Positions 1 to 8,296 of a DNA stretch of 64,000 nt are shown here, piece by piece. Numbering within the stretch: position 1 is the stretch's first letter; each line of letters opens with the position of its first letter. Under the pieces are notes generated by a model. That model ran no database searches and was not told where the DNA came from. It was given only the letters and a program-made list of their open reading frames with translations. This DNA comes from Virgisporangium ochraceum (GTDB lineage Bacteria; Actinomycetota; Actinomycetes; Mycobacteriales; Micromonosporaceae), in contig NZ_BOPH01000062.1 of the NCBI RefSeq assembly GCF_016863655.1, positions 1 through 64,000 on the forward strand, given 5' to 3'. Both the position numbers and the translations under genes were made by a program.

Positions 1-15
1 AACGATCAACAGACC

Positions 16-30
16 CCCGAACGACTCGGG
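16..30. terminator. small hairpin left of the IS, possible displaced terminator
   Basis: A 5-bp stem (CCCGA and TCGGG) with a 5-nt loop and no T tract. Before the IS inserted, it would have lain within about 20 nt downstream of the stop codon of the leftward gene now ending at 1169. It may therefore have been that gene's terminator. Weak on its own. Confidence 0.3.
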
Positions 31-33
31 TTC

Positions 34-57
34 CTAGTGTCCTGAGTCGTTAAATCG
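34..57 (+). repeat. IS630 left terminal inverted repeat
   Basis: The outer end starts CTAGTGTCCTGAGTCG. It pairs with 1149-1172 with two mismatches. The TA inside the leading CTAG is the likely duplicated target. Confidence 0.88.
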
Positions 58-68
58 TTGTCAGTGGG

Positions 69-74
69 TAGGGT
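69..74 (+). promoter_or_regulatory. -10 element of the transposase (TAGGGT)
   Basis: TAGGGT lies 6 nt before the ATG at 81, with no clear Shine-Dalgarno between them. This is the spacing of a leaderless transcript, and it lies inside the IS. Confidence 0.45.
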
Positions 75-80
75 GGGGTT

Positions 81-1145
81 ATGCCTTCCCCGGTGGCGGT
101 TCCGATCGTGCTCACTGACGACGAGCGTGAGCAGTTGCAGGCGTGGTCGCGGCGGCCGTCGTCGGCGCAGGCGTTGGCGCTGCGGGCACGGATCGTGCTG
201 GCGTGCGCCGACGCCGCCGGTGAGTCCAACGGCGTGATCGCGGCATCGTTGGGCGTGTCACGCAACTCGGTGACCAAGTGGCGCAACCGGTTCGCCACGG
301 ACCGGCTCGACGGGCTGCTCGACGAGCCACGGCCAGGCCGGCCTCGCACGATCGCCGACGCCGACGTCGAGCGGGTCATCACCACGACGTTGGAGACCAC
401 GCCGCGTAACGCCACGCACTGGTCGACCCGTTCCCTGGCCGGCGAGGTCGGCCTGTCACAGACGGCGGTGTCGCGGATCTGGCGCGCGTTCGGCCTTCAA
501 CCGCACCGCCAGGACACGTGGAAGCTGTCGAAGGATCCGCAGTTCATCGACAAGGTCCGCGACGTCGTCGGCCTCTACCTCGATCCGCCCGAACGGGCGG
601 TGGTGCTGTGCGTGGACGAGAAGTCCCAGATCCAGGCCCTCGACCGCACCGCGCCGGTCCTGCCGATGATGCCCGGCACCCCGGCCCGGGCCAGCCACGA
701 CTACCTCCGGGCCGGCACCTCCAGCCTCTACGCCGCCCTGGACATGGCCACCGGCAAGGTCGTCGGCAGCCTCCACACCCGGCACCGGGCCATCGAGTTC
801 AAGAAGTTCCTGACCAAACTCGATCAAGAGGTCCCCGCCGATCTGGACGTGCATGTCGTGCTGGACAACGCCTCCACGCACAAGACCCCGGCGATCAAAC
901 GTTGGCTGCTGGCACACCCCCGTTTCGTCCTGCACTTCACCCCGACCAGCAGCTCGTGGCTCAACCTCGTCGAACGCTGGTTCGGCGAACTCACCACCAA
1001 GAAACTCCAACGCGGCACTCACCGCAGCGTCCGCGCGCTCAACGCCGACATCCGAGCCTGGATCGAGGATTGGAACGACAATCCACGACCCTACGTGTGG
1101 ACCAAGACCGCCGACCAGATCCTCGAATCCATCGCCCGCTACTGA
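81..1145 (+). CDS. IS630 family transposase
   Basis: A 354-residue DDE transposase that cuts and joins the IS ends at TA sites. An N-terminal helix-turn-helix region lies around residues 30-75 (SLGVSRNSVTKWRNR), with a second HTH around 115-140. The catalytic core shows the first Asp at 179 (VVLCVDEKSQ), the second at 262 (VLDNASTHK) and Glu 298 (SSWLNLVERWFGEL). This gives a 35-residue D-E spacing. Length is normal for the family and no frameshift is seen. It lies between terminal inverted repeats. The start is the ATG 6 nt after a TAGGGT hexamer. Confidence 0.93.
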   Translation: MPSPVAVPIVLTDDEREQLQAWSRRPSSAQALALRARIVLACADAAGESNGVIAASLGVSRNSVTKWRNRFATDRLDGLLDEPRPGRPRTIADADVERVITTTLETTPRNATHWSTRSLAGEVGLSQTAVSRIWRAFGLQPHRQDTWKLSKDPQFIDKVRDVVGLYLDPPERAVVLCVDEKSQIQALDRTAPVLPMMPGTPARASHDYLRAGTSSLYAALDMATGKVVGSLHTRHRAIEFKKFLTKLDQEVPADLDVHVVLDNASTHKTPAIKRWLLAHPRFVLHFTPTSSSWLNLVERWFGELTTKKLQRGTHRSVRALNADIRAWIEDWNDNPRPYVWTKTADQILESIARY

Positions 1146-1148
1146 ACC

Positions 1149-1172
1149 CGAATTAACGACTCACGACACTAG
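1149..1172 (-). repeat. IS630 right terminal inverted repeat
   Basis: Reverse complement of the left repeat with two mismatches, ending in CTAG. The TA at 1170-1171 also forms part of the TAG stop codon of the adjacent minus-strand gene. Confidence 0.88.
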
Positions 1173-1954
1173 ACCACCTGGATCAGCTTGCACAGCCAGG
1201 TGTCGGCGGGCCGCTCCATCCGGACGGCCATCGCCCAGGTCCGCGTTCCGTATCCGAGCACGGCGGCGACCTCCACCACGCCGTCGCGCGGTTGGCACAT
1301 GCGCATTCCCAGCAGCCGCACCCGCGGTGGCCTCGTGGCCGTGGCCCCGGGGCGACCCAGGTAGGTGCGGTTGGTGCGGCCGATGAGCTGGTCGGTGACG
1401 GGCTTGAAGTCGGCCGGTGCGGTCACCGCCCGGAGGTGGCTGGCCGCCCGGTGCCCGTTCAGCACCTCGACGCACACGTGGACGAACCGCTGCGCCGCGA
1501 GCATCCCGGGCGACGGCCGGGGCCGGGGGTGCGGTGCCGCCCGGTCGCCGTGGGCGGTCGCAGCGGCGGGGCCGCCCGGGCCGGCGTGGCCGGCGGGGCC
1601 GCCTTGGCCGGCATGTCCGGCTTGGCTGGCGTCGAGCGGCCTGTGCGGTGGACGCGGGGTCACCGGTCGCTGGGTGCGCGGTCCGCGCCCGGGCTGGGCG
1701 AGCGGCGTGGGCGGGGGCCAGTACGGATCGACCTCGTCCTCGAACGGTGGCTCGAGCGGCGGTGCCCGGAGGACCCGCACGGGAGGGGGCTTCGCGAGGC
1801 AGGTGGCACCGGGATCGGCGCTCACGGTGGGACCCGCCCGGGTACCGACCTCGACCGACGGGACCGGCCCGGCGTCGGCGTTGGACACCGGCGTCGGTTC
1901 AGCAGCGGGTCTTGCAGCGGGCCCCGCCCCGGGGGCGACGGTGGGCGCAGACAT
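1169..1954 (-). CDS. Rv3235-like (DUF6459-type) conserved hypothetical protein
   Basis: A 261-residue protein. Residues 1-150 are a Pro/Ala/Gly-rich, low-complexity region with no visible fold. The C-terminal 110 residues are the conserved part and resemble the actinobacterial Rv3235 family (AAQRFVHVCVEVLNGHR, VTDQLIGR, VEVAAVLGYGTRTWAMAVRME). Function is unknown; I infer no activity. It follows an excisionase-type HTH gene on the same strand after 159 nt. Its TAG stop is the IS630 target site: TA comes from the target and G from the IS end. The protein is therefore not truncated even though the IS touches it. Confidence 0.68.
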   Translation of the reverse strand: MSAPTVAPGAGPAARPAAEPTPVSNADAGPVPSVEVGTRAGPTVSADPGATCLAKPPPVRVLRAPPLEPPFEDEVDPYWPPPTPLAQPGRGPRTQRPVTPRPPHRPLDASQAGHAGQGGPAGHAGPGGPAAATAHGDRAAPHPRPRPSPGMLAAQRFVHVCVEVLNGHRAASHLRAVTAPADFKPVTDQLIGRTNRTYLGRPGATATRPPRVRLLGMRMCQPRDGVVEVAAVLGYGTRTWAMAVRMERPADTWLCKLIQVV

Positions 1955-2113
1955 CCCGAACGCTCCGATCTTGCGTTTGCTTTCGATTGCCTTGAGTGGC
2001 CTCCCGAAAGTTGTACCGGCGCAAGCGAGATCGCCTCAAGACCCTTGTGTTTGCTTTCGTTTGCCTCCGACGGGCATTACGACAATGGCGACGATTCGCC
2101 CGTGCCGCAGCGG

Positions 2114-2356
2114 CTACGGGCCCTCGTCGTCGGGTTCGTCGCGGAGGATGAGGGGGTTCGCCTGCACCCAGGCGGCGGTTTCCGCATACTTGCGCTCGAT
2201 GTACTCCTCGAGCTTGCTGACCTCGATGCGCCACTGGCCCCGCCCACCGACCTTGATGGCGGGCAGTTCACCACTGCGCACCATGTGGTAGACCTGCGAC
2301 GGCGAGACGTTGAGAAGTTCGGCAACGTCCGACATCTGCAGGAACCGGGGCTCCAT
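2114..2356 (-). CDS. excisionase-family helix-turn-helix DNA-binding protein
   Basis: An 80-residue single-domain protein of the MerR/excisionase HTH type, similar in size and layout to BldC-like small regulators. The HTH is MSDVAELLNVSPSQVYHMVR (residues 8-27), followed by the wing GELPAIKVGGRGQWRI and a C-terminal helix KLEEYIERKYAE. It probably binds DNA through the winged HTH. It is divergent from the DUF6912 gene at 2407, so the 50-nt gap holds both starts. A role in controlling that neighbour or itself is inference. Confidence 0.82.
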   Translation of the reverse strand: MEPRFLQMSDVAELLNVSPSQVYHMVRSGELPAIKVGGRGQWRIEVSKLEEYIERKYAETAAWVQANPLILRDEPDDEGP

Positions 2357-2406
2357 GGCCTCAGTTTGCCATCGTTAGCCTTCGACAACGATCCCGGAGG
2401 ACATTC

Positions 2407-2913
2407 GTGACCACAGGCCTGGTGCGGGTCTACCTTCCCGCGACGATCGCCCAGCTGGGCCCGTTGCGTGACAGGGGACCGCTGAGTCCCCCGCCGATGG
2501 CCCATGCCGTCACCCCCGATCTGCGCGAGTGGTACGCCGAGGGGGACGAGGAGGAGCTCGAGTACGTGGCGTTCACCCGGGCGGCTCAGGAGGCGCTACG
2601 GCTGCTCCGGCACAGTCCCGAGGCGAAGCGGCGGCGCGTGGTCATCTCCGCCGACGTGCCGCCGCAGACGGTGAAGCGGCTCGACCGTGACCTCGGGTCG
2701 AGCCTCGTCGAGGTCGCCGGTCCGGTGCCGTTCGAGGCGATCGCGGCGATCCACGTCGACAGCGCCGACGCCGAGGAGGCGGTCGCGGCGGCCGCCGCCG
2801 TGGTCGAGGAAGCGGTGGCGGGGGACCCCGACGCGCAGTTCACCGTCGACGGCGCTGAGGACCACGAGCTGGAGTGGTACGACCCTTCCGAGCTCGACCA
2901 GGTGTCGCCCTAA
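2407..2913 (+). CDS. DUF6912 family protein
   Basis: A 168-residue protein of unknown function. The family signature is visible: VRVYLPATIAQLGPL near the start, then AHAVTPDLREWY, EGDEEELEYVAFTRAA and VVISADVP. The C-terminus is acidic. It starts at GTG behind a GGAGG ribosome binding site (CCCGGAGGACATTC). Its 3' end overlaps the convergent membrane-protein gene by 74 nt. No catalytic motif is apparent. Confidence 0.75.
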   Translation: MTTGLVRVYLPATIAQLGPLRDRGPLSPPPMAHAVTPDLREWYAEGDEEELEYVAFTRAAQEALRLLRHSPEAKRRRVVISADVPPQTVKRLDRDLGSSLVEVAGPVPFEAIAAIHVDSADAEEAVAAAAAVVEEAVAGDPDAQFTVDGAEDHELEWYDPSELDQVSP

Positions 2914-4060
2914 CCTCGCCCCTAGCCTCGGCCCCAGCCTCGCCCGCGGGCACGTCACCGGCGGTGTTGTCGGCCGCTGCCGCCTTCCCGGTCGCCTTGG
3001 CCGCCGCAGCCCTGCTGGCGGTCTCGGCGGCCGCGGTCTCGGCGGTGGCGGTCTTGGTGGCCGCGGCCTTCCCGGTCGCCTTGGCGGCCGCCACCTTGCT
3101 GGCCGTCTTGCTGGCCGTCTTGCTGGCCGCCGTCTTGCCCGCTGCGGTCCTGGCCGTGGTCCTGGCCGGTGGCGGCGGAGCCGACGACAGCGTCCGCCCG
3201 TGCACGATGATCGCCACCACGGCGCCGGTGAACAGCACCACCAGGGCCGTGCTCAGGCGGGTGTCGGCGACCAGCTGCGTGGCGCGCTCGTCGAACGTGT
3301 CGTTGCCGCTCATCGCGCTCAGCAGCGGGGTCCCCCCGAGCCGCGTCGCGACCTCGGCGATCAGCAGGAGCAGGCCCGGCGCCGCGCCGGCGGCCAGGTG
3401 CGCGGGCCACTTCAGGCCGCTCCTCCGCAGATAGAGGGACGCGGTGAGCCCGGCGACCGCACCACCCAGCAGCGCCATGGCGAACCCGATCTGACCCACC
3501 GCGGCCAGCTGCGCGGCGACGGAGTCGTCACGCACGATCGCCTCGCGTAGGCGTCCACCGAAAAGCCCTTCGAGGAACCCGAGGGCGAACCGCACCAGGC
3601 TGCCGATCACCCCGGCCACGACGACGGCCGGCCACGGAACCCCGCCGATCGCGCCACCGACCGCCGCGGCCAGGGCCATCGCGATCGACAACGAGACGAG
3701 CGCCGCGACCGTGCCGTACCCCAACAGCACCAGCGCACCGGCGACGGCGCCGAGCGCGAGCCCGGCCCCCGCGCCGGCGAGCACCTGCCAGCGGGGCCGC
3801 ACGAGCGTGCCCCGGAGGGTCAGCCACCCGACGACGACCACGGCGAGCGCCGCGCCGGCGACGATGCCCGACGCGATCAGCAGCGGCATCGCGAGGGACG
3901 CGTTGACGAGTCCGAGCTGCGGTTCGCGCTCGCCGACCACCGAGGCGTGCGTCAGCCAGAGGGCGGCGACGAACCACGCCACGCTGACGGCCGCCACCAC
4001 CAGCGGACCTTTACCGATCTTCGCGGTTGTGCCGACCCGGCTGGCTGGCTCGTCCGTCAT
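2840..4060 (-). CDS. polytopic membrane protein with histone-H1-like Lys/Ala tail
   Basis: A 406-residue protein. About seven or eight hydrophobic segments fill residues 20-285, for example PLVVAAVSVAWFVAALWL. The last 110 residues are a repetitive basic tail of the KTA/SKTA/AKATGKA kind, ending in RRRR. This resembles the lysine-rich tails of actinobacterial histone-like proteins. The tail would be cytoplasmic if the segment count is even. The ATG at 4060 is preferred over an upstream alternative because it begins MTDEPASRVG. Function unknown; binding of nucleic acid or polyphosphate by the tail is only a guess. It converges with and overlaps the DUF6912 gene. Confidence 0.72.
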   Translation of the reverse strand: MTDEPASRVGTTAKIGKGPLVVAAVSVAWFVAALWLTHASVVGEREPQLGLVNASLAMPLLIASGIVAGAALAVVVVGWLTLRGTLVRPRWQVLAGAGAGLALGAVAGALVLLGYGTVAALVSLSIAMALAAAVGGAIGGVPWPAVVVAGVIGSLVRFALGFLEGLFGGRLREAIVRDDSVAAQLAAVGQIGFAMALLGGAVAGLTASLYLRRSGLKWPAHLAAGAAPGLLLLIAEVATRLGGTPLLSAMSGNDTFDERATQLVADTRLSTALVVLFTGAVVAIIVHGRTLSSAPPPPARTTARTAAGKTAASKTASKTASKVAAAKATGKAAATKTATAETAAAETASRAAAAKATGKAAAADNTAGDVPAGEAGAEARGEVRATPGRARKGRTTPARGPQRRRR

Positions 4061-4135
4061 GCGGGCCAGCCTAACCGTGGGACGATGAAGGCCTCCCGTC
4101 ACCCTGTAGAGCCACCCATACCTACGGAGTCGTCA

Positions 4136-5764
4136 ATGGATGCCGTCTTCTCGGTCCCGGAACCCCGGAACGAGCCGGTTCTCACGTACGCGCCCGGAAC
4201 CCCCGAGCGCAGCCGGTTGCAGTCGCGCCTGGCCGACCTGGCCGCCGAGCGCCTCGACCTCACGATGACGATCGGCGGCCGGGAGCACGCCGGCACCGGT
4301 GACCCGATCGACGTGGTGCAGCCGCACCGGCACGCGCACGTGCTCGGGGTCACGCGCAACGCGTCCACAAAGGACGCTGAGGCGGCCGTGACCGCCGCGA
4401 TGACGGCGGCACCGATGTGGCGCGACCTTCCCTACAGCGAGCGGGCCGCGGTGTTCCTGCGGGCGGCCGACCTCCTCGCCGGCCCGTGGCGCGACACGCT
4501 CAACGCCGCCACCATGCTCGGCCAGTCGAAGACCGTGCAGCAGGCCGAGATCGACGCGGCGTGCGAGCTGATCGACTTCCTGCGCTTCAACGTCCACTTC
4601 GGACAGTGGTTGCTCACCGACCAGCCGCGCTCCTCGGCGGGCGTGTGGAACCGGTTCGACCACCGTCCGCTGGAAGGGTTCGTCTACGCGATCACGCCGT
4701 TCAACTTCACCGCGATCGCGGGGAACCTGCCGTCGGCGCCGGCCCTGATGGGCAACACGGTGGTGTGGAAGCCGTCGCCCACCCAGCAGTTCGCCGCGCA
4801 CTTCACGATGCGGCTGTTCGAGGCCGCCGGTCTTCCTCCGGGCGTCATCAACATGGTGACCGGCGACGGGCTGGCCGTGTCGGAGGTGGCGCTCACGCAC
4901 CCCGACCTCGCGGGCATCCACTTCACCGGGTCGACCGGCACGTTCCAGCACCTGGTGAAGACCGTCGGCGCGAACATCGCCGACTACCGCACCTACCCGC
5001 GGCTGGTCGGCGAGACCGGCGGCAAGGACTTCGTGATCGCCCACCCCTCCGCCGACGCCGACGCGCTGGTGACCGCGCTGGTGCGTGGAGCGTTCGAGTA
5101 CCAGGGCCAGAAGTGCTCCGCCGCGTCGCGGGCGTACGTGCCGGCGTCGCTGTGGAACGCGGGGGTGCGCGACCGGCTGGCGTCGGTCACCGAGTCCCTG
5201 ACCTACGGCGACGTCACCGACTTCGGCAACTTCGGCGGCGCGGTGATCGACCGCCGCGCGTTCGACAAGCACAGCGCCGCGCTCGACCGCGTGAAGAACT
5301 CAGCGGCCTGCACGGTGCTGGCCGGCGGCACCACCGACGCGTCCGAGGGCTTCTTCGTACGGCCCACGGTGATCGAGTGCACCGACCCCGGTCACGAGGT
5401 GTTCACCACCGAGTACTTCGGCCCGATCCTCGGCGTGTACGTCTACCCCGACGACAGGTACGACGAGGTGGTCGCCCAGGCCGAGAGCATCGCCCGCTAC
5501 GCACTGACCGGCGCCGTCTTCGCCACCGACCGCGCCGCCATCGACCGGGCCCTGCACACGCTGCGCTTCGCCGCGGGGAACATCTACGTCAACGACAAGC
5601 CGACCGGTGCGGTGGTGGGCCAGCAACCGTTCGGCGGCGCCCGCGCCAGCGGAACGAACGACAAGGCCGGATCGTGGCAGAACCTGGTGCGGTGGGTGAG
5701 CCCGCGGACGGTCAAGGAGACGTTCGTGCCCCCGACCGACCACACCTACCCGCACATGGGGTGA
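4136..5764 (+). CDS. pruA: L-glutamate gamma-semialdehyde (1-pyrroline-5-carboxylate) dehydrogenase
   Basis: A 542-residue cytosolic aldehyde dehydrogenase. It oxidises glutamate semialdehyde to glutamate with NAD+, the second step of proline breakdown. Motifs: ITPFNFTAIAGNLPSAPALMGN (cofactor site), GETGGKDF with catalytic Glu 293, and GQKCSAASRAYVP with nucleophile Cys 327. The C-terminal PFGGARASGTNDKAG is diagnostic of PruA-type enzymes. The start is the ATG at 4136, behind CGGAG 6 nt upstream; a longer open frame upstream has no coding support. No proline dehydrogenase gene is adjacent. Confidence 0.95.
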   Translation: MDAVFSVPEPRNEPVLTYAPGTPERSRLQSRLADLAAERLDLTMTIGGREHAGTGDPIDVVQPHRHAHVLGVTRNASTKDAEAAVTAAMTAAPMWRDLPYSERAAVFLRAADLLAGPWRDTLNAATMLGQSKTVQQAEIDAACELIDFLRFNVHFGQWLLTDQPRSSAGVWNRFDHRPLEGFVYAITPFNFTAIAGNLPSAPALMGNTVVWKPSPTQQFAAHFTMRLFEAAGLPPGVINMVTGDGLAVSEVALTHPDLAGIHFTGSTGTFQHLVKTVGANIADYRTYPRLVGETGGKDFVIAHPSADADALVTALVRGAFEYQGQKCSAASRAYVPASLWNAGVRDRLASVTESLTYGDVTDFGNFGGAVIDRRAFDKHSAALDRVKNSAACTVLAGGTTDASEGFFVRPTVIECTDPGHEVFTTEYFGPILGVYVYPDDRYDEVVAQAESIARYALTGAVFATDRAAIDRALHTLRFAAGNIYVNDKPTGAVVGQQPFGGARASGTNDKAGSWQNLVRWVSPRTVKETFVPPTDHTYPHMG

Positions 5765-5815
5765 GCGGGTAGGCAACCAGCGTCAACGGTCGAACGTGCG
5801 GCCCGGCCGTCGGCG

Positions 5816-8128
5816 TCAGGGGCGGGACACGCTCAGGATGCGGCTCAGCGCGAACGCCCGTTCCTCGTTGCGCAGGTGGCACCAGGCCAGCAGGATCTTT
5901 CCGCCGGTGATCTCGACGGGGTTGATCATGCGGCTGGAACGGCGGCCGTCTTTGCTCACGTAGTCGATGTGGACGGGTAGTTCCTTGGCGATGGCGTCGT
6001 CGAGGAGGTCGAGGTCGGTCGTGACGGGCGAGCCGGCCAGCCAGGTGCGGTCGGCCTCGTCGGTGCGATCAGGGGTGGAGTCCGCGGTGGACTCGCTGGC
6101 CGCGATCAGCTTCTTGGCCAGGGCGGCCGCGTCGGCCGGGCGGACCGACGGGGTGCGGCGGCGGACGCGGCGTACCGTCACCGGGCGTTCGGCCCGGCGC
6201 TGGGCCGGCACGTCGACGAGGACCTCGCCGGTGGCGTCTTCGGCGACCGGGGCGTAGCCCGCGCCGCGCAGCGCCGCCAGGGTCTCGGCGGGCGGGCGGG
6301 TGCTCGCCAGGACGGTCGGGGTGAGCGCGGCCAGGCCGAGGGGAGCCAGCCGGCGGTCGGCGGTGACCTCGGCCAGCAAAGCCGGGTCGAGCCCGTGCAG
6401 GACGCAGCCGACCGCGCGGACGCGCAGCGAGCCGTGGCGCCGGGCGACGTCGTTGACCAGGTACTCCACGGCCTGCGGCAGGGTGCCGGCGGCACGCAGC
6501 GACTCGACGAGCCCCTCCGGCGTGGCTCCGCCGTCGAGCGCCCGCCGCACCGAGGCCGGCGTGAAGCGCCACATCGACGCGGCGCCCCGCACCTCGCGTT
6601 CGGCGCACGAGTCGAGCAGCCGGCCCAGGGAGACCGACGGCGTACCCGACACCATCGCGGTGAGGTCGGCCTGGAAGGTCGCCCGCTCGGCGGGCTCGAT
6701 GACCAGGGACTGTGCCGCCGCCACGAGGTCGGTGCCGTCGACCACGGCACGTCCCAGCGGGCTGAGCACGCCGCGGGCGACCAGGCCGAGCGCGACGGCC
6801 TCGCGCCACAGCCGCAGGACGACCGTTGCGGGCTCCTCGCCGGGCAGGTCGAGCGCCAGCGGGGCGTGCCACGACAGCAACGGGATCAACAGTGACCCGT
6901 TGGCCGGCAGGGCGCCGCCGACCTCGGCCAGCACGGCGAGCATCGTGTGCCGCAGGCCCTCGGTGCCGGCCAGGCCGTACTCGGGCTTGAGCGGGACGCT
7001 GGACGACCGCTCGCGGTGCTGCTCGTACCAGGCGTCGACGAGCGCGGCCAGCCGGACGGCCGGCGGCTCGGCGGCCCAGCCGTCGTACTCGGTGCTCGGC
7101 AGCACCTCGTCGGGCGTACCGGCCAGCAGACCCGCGGCCGACGCGAGATCGACGACGAAGCCCACCTCGAAGTCGGACGCGCCGGTGGCCCGGCTGACCC
7201 GCTTGATCTCGCGGGCGCCCAGGCCGCCGGCCCTGAGGAGGACGAACGGAGCCTCGTCGAGCACCGCGCCCACGGCGCTGAGCAGGGCCGCTGTCGCGGC
7301 GGCGGCCTCGCGCTCGACGGCGGCCGCGTCGGCGACGGCGAGCGGGGGCAGCGGCGGACGCGGCGTGAACGGCGCATGCCAGCCCGGCCCGCGCAGGGCG
7401 ATGGACACCTCGCGCGGCATCTCGGCGCGCTCCCAGCCGTCGCTGACCAGGAGACCGCGCTCAACCGCCCATCGAAGATCGTCGGGCAGGTAGCCGAACT
7501 CGCCCTCGACCTGCGGACCGGTGGCGGCCACCTCGCCGAGGAACGTCGCCAGCCCCTCGGGCGCCCCGTCGACCAGTGCCCGCACCCTTTCGGGGTCGCC
7601 CAACCGGGTGGCGACCGCCTCGATCGCGGACTGCTTGTTGCGACCGGCGAGCCGCAGGCCGAGCCGCTCGCCGATCCGACGCACCTCGTCGGCCGGACGG
7701 GCCTCGAACAGCTTCGCGGCCGGACGCCCGAGCCCGAGCGGGAACGTGAACCCGCTTCGCAGCGGACCGACGAGCACCACCCGCTCGTCGGCCGGCCAGG
7801 CCAGCGCCCGCTGGTACAGCACCTCCAGTGCGGCGGTGAGCTCCGGGTCGTCGGCGGACCGGCCGAGCAGCTCGGCGAGCCCGGCCCGCGAGACGGCCTC
7901 GTCACCCGGCGCGACCAGCGCCTGCGCGGCCTCGGCGACCTGCACCGCCGGCGCGCACAGCCCCCGGAGCGTGGCGTGCACGTGGTGGTGCTGACTCAGC
8001 CGCGCGGCAAGGTCGCCCAGGTCGCGCAGGGTCGGCACGGCCGCCGACTCGGGACGCCGCACCAGGATGCCGGCCAGCTCCGCCGGCGCGAGGCCGCGGA
8101 GCCAACGAGACATCGAATGGGGTCGCAC
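5816..8128 (-). CDS. helicase-associated (XPB-like N-terminal) protein with C-terminal WYL-like domain
   Basis: About 770 residues. It lacks Walker motifs, so it is not itself a helicase. The body has the alpha-helical layout of the actinobacterial helicase-associated (Helicase_C_3) family: LRGLAPAELAGILVRRPE near the start and FEVGFVVDLASAAGLL mid-protein. The C-terminus (DAIAKELPVHIDYVSKDG to AFALSRILSVSRP) is a WYL-like module. Such proteins usually accompany XPB-type helicases, but none is in the window. The GTG at 8128 is chosen because a TAACCT -10 sits 7 nt upstream; the ATG at 8113 is the alternative. It is divergent from the kinase gene. Confidence 0.75.
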   Translation of the reverse strand: MRPHSMSRWLRGLAPAELAGILVRRPESAAVPTLRDLGDLAARLSQHHHVHATLRGLCAPAVQVAEAAQALVAPGDEAVSRAGLAELLGRSADDPELTAALEVLYQRALAWPADERVVLVGPLRSGFTFPLGLGRPAAKLFEARPADEVRRIGERLGLRLAGRNKQSAIEAVATRLGDPERVRALVDGAPEGLATFLGEVAATGPQVEGEFGYLPDDLRWAVERGLLVSDGWERAEMPREVSIALRGPGWHAPFTPRPPLPPLAVADAAAVEREAAAATAALLSAVGAVLDEAPFVLLRAGGLGAREIKRVSRATGASDFEVGFVVDLASAAGLLAGTPDEVLPSTEYDGWAAEPPAVRLAALVDAWYEQHRERSSSVPLKPEYGLAGTEGLRHTMLAVLAEVGGALPANGSLLIPLLSWHAPLALDLPGEEPATVVLRLWREAVALGLVARGVLSPLGRAVVDGTDLVAAAQSLVIEPAERATFQADLTAMVSGTPSVSLGRLLDSCAEREVRGAASMWRFTPASVRRALDGGATPEGLVESLRAAGTLPQAVEYLVNDVARRHGSLRVRAVGCVLHGLDPALLAEVTADRRLAPLGLAALTPTVLASTRPPAETLAALRGAGYAPVAEDATGEVLVDVPAQRRAERPVTVRRVRRRTPSVRPADAAALAKKLIAASESTADSTPDRTDEADRTWLAGSPVTTDLDLLDDAIAKELPVHIDYVSKDGRRSSRMINPVEITGGKILLAWCHLRNEERAFALSRILSVSRP

Positions 8129-8135
8129 GAACCAG

Positions 8136-8141
8136 AGGTTA
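8136..8141 (-). promoter_or_regulatory. -10 element TAACCT of the helicase-associated gene
   Basis: Read on the minus strand, TAACCT is 7 nt before the GTG at 8128. No Shine-Dalgarno is visible before either possible start, so a leaderless transcript is likely. Confidence 0.45.
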
Positions 8142-8235
8142 CGCCCCGCATACGACAATTCGCGGATCGAGAAGCGGACCGGGAAGGGGTGTCCCCGATT
8201 CGTGCCACCGTTCGGCCGCCCTCGATTCCCCGGGG

Positions 8236-8264
8236 GCTTGCGCACGTAGCGTCTCCTTTCGATA
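8236..8264 (+). promoter_or_regulatory. possible promoter of the Ser/Thr kinase gene
   Basis: TTGCGC is followed after 17 nt by GATAGG, a plausible -35/-10 pair. It is about 33 nt upstream of the ATG at 8297, leaving room for the GGAGGG ribosome binding site. Confidence 0.35.
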
Positions 8265-8296
8265 GGTGTGAACGCAGCCCGGGGGAGGGCAAGGTC

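Larger units (their letters stand above)
34..1172 (+). mobile_element. IS630-family insertion sequence, complete
   Basis: Two 24-bp terminal inverted repeats (34-57 and 1149-1172) match at 22 of 24 positions and begin and end with CTAG. The TA at 35-36 and at 1170-1171 is the expected IS630/Tc1-type TA target duplication. The element carries one full-length transposase gene. It sits exactly in the stop codon of the leftward gene at 1169-1954. Both repeats and the DDE residues are intact, so it looks recently inserted and possibly active. Confidence 0.9.

Noticed and set aside
1169..1954. Gene truncated by the IS
   Set aside because: The target TA is in the stop codon and the restored TAG keeps the full length.
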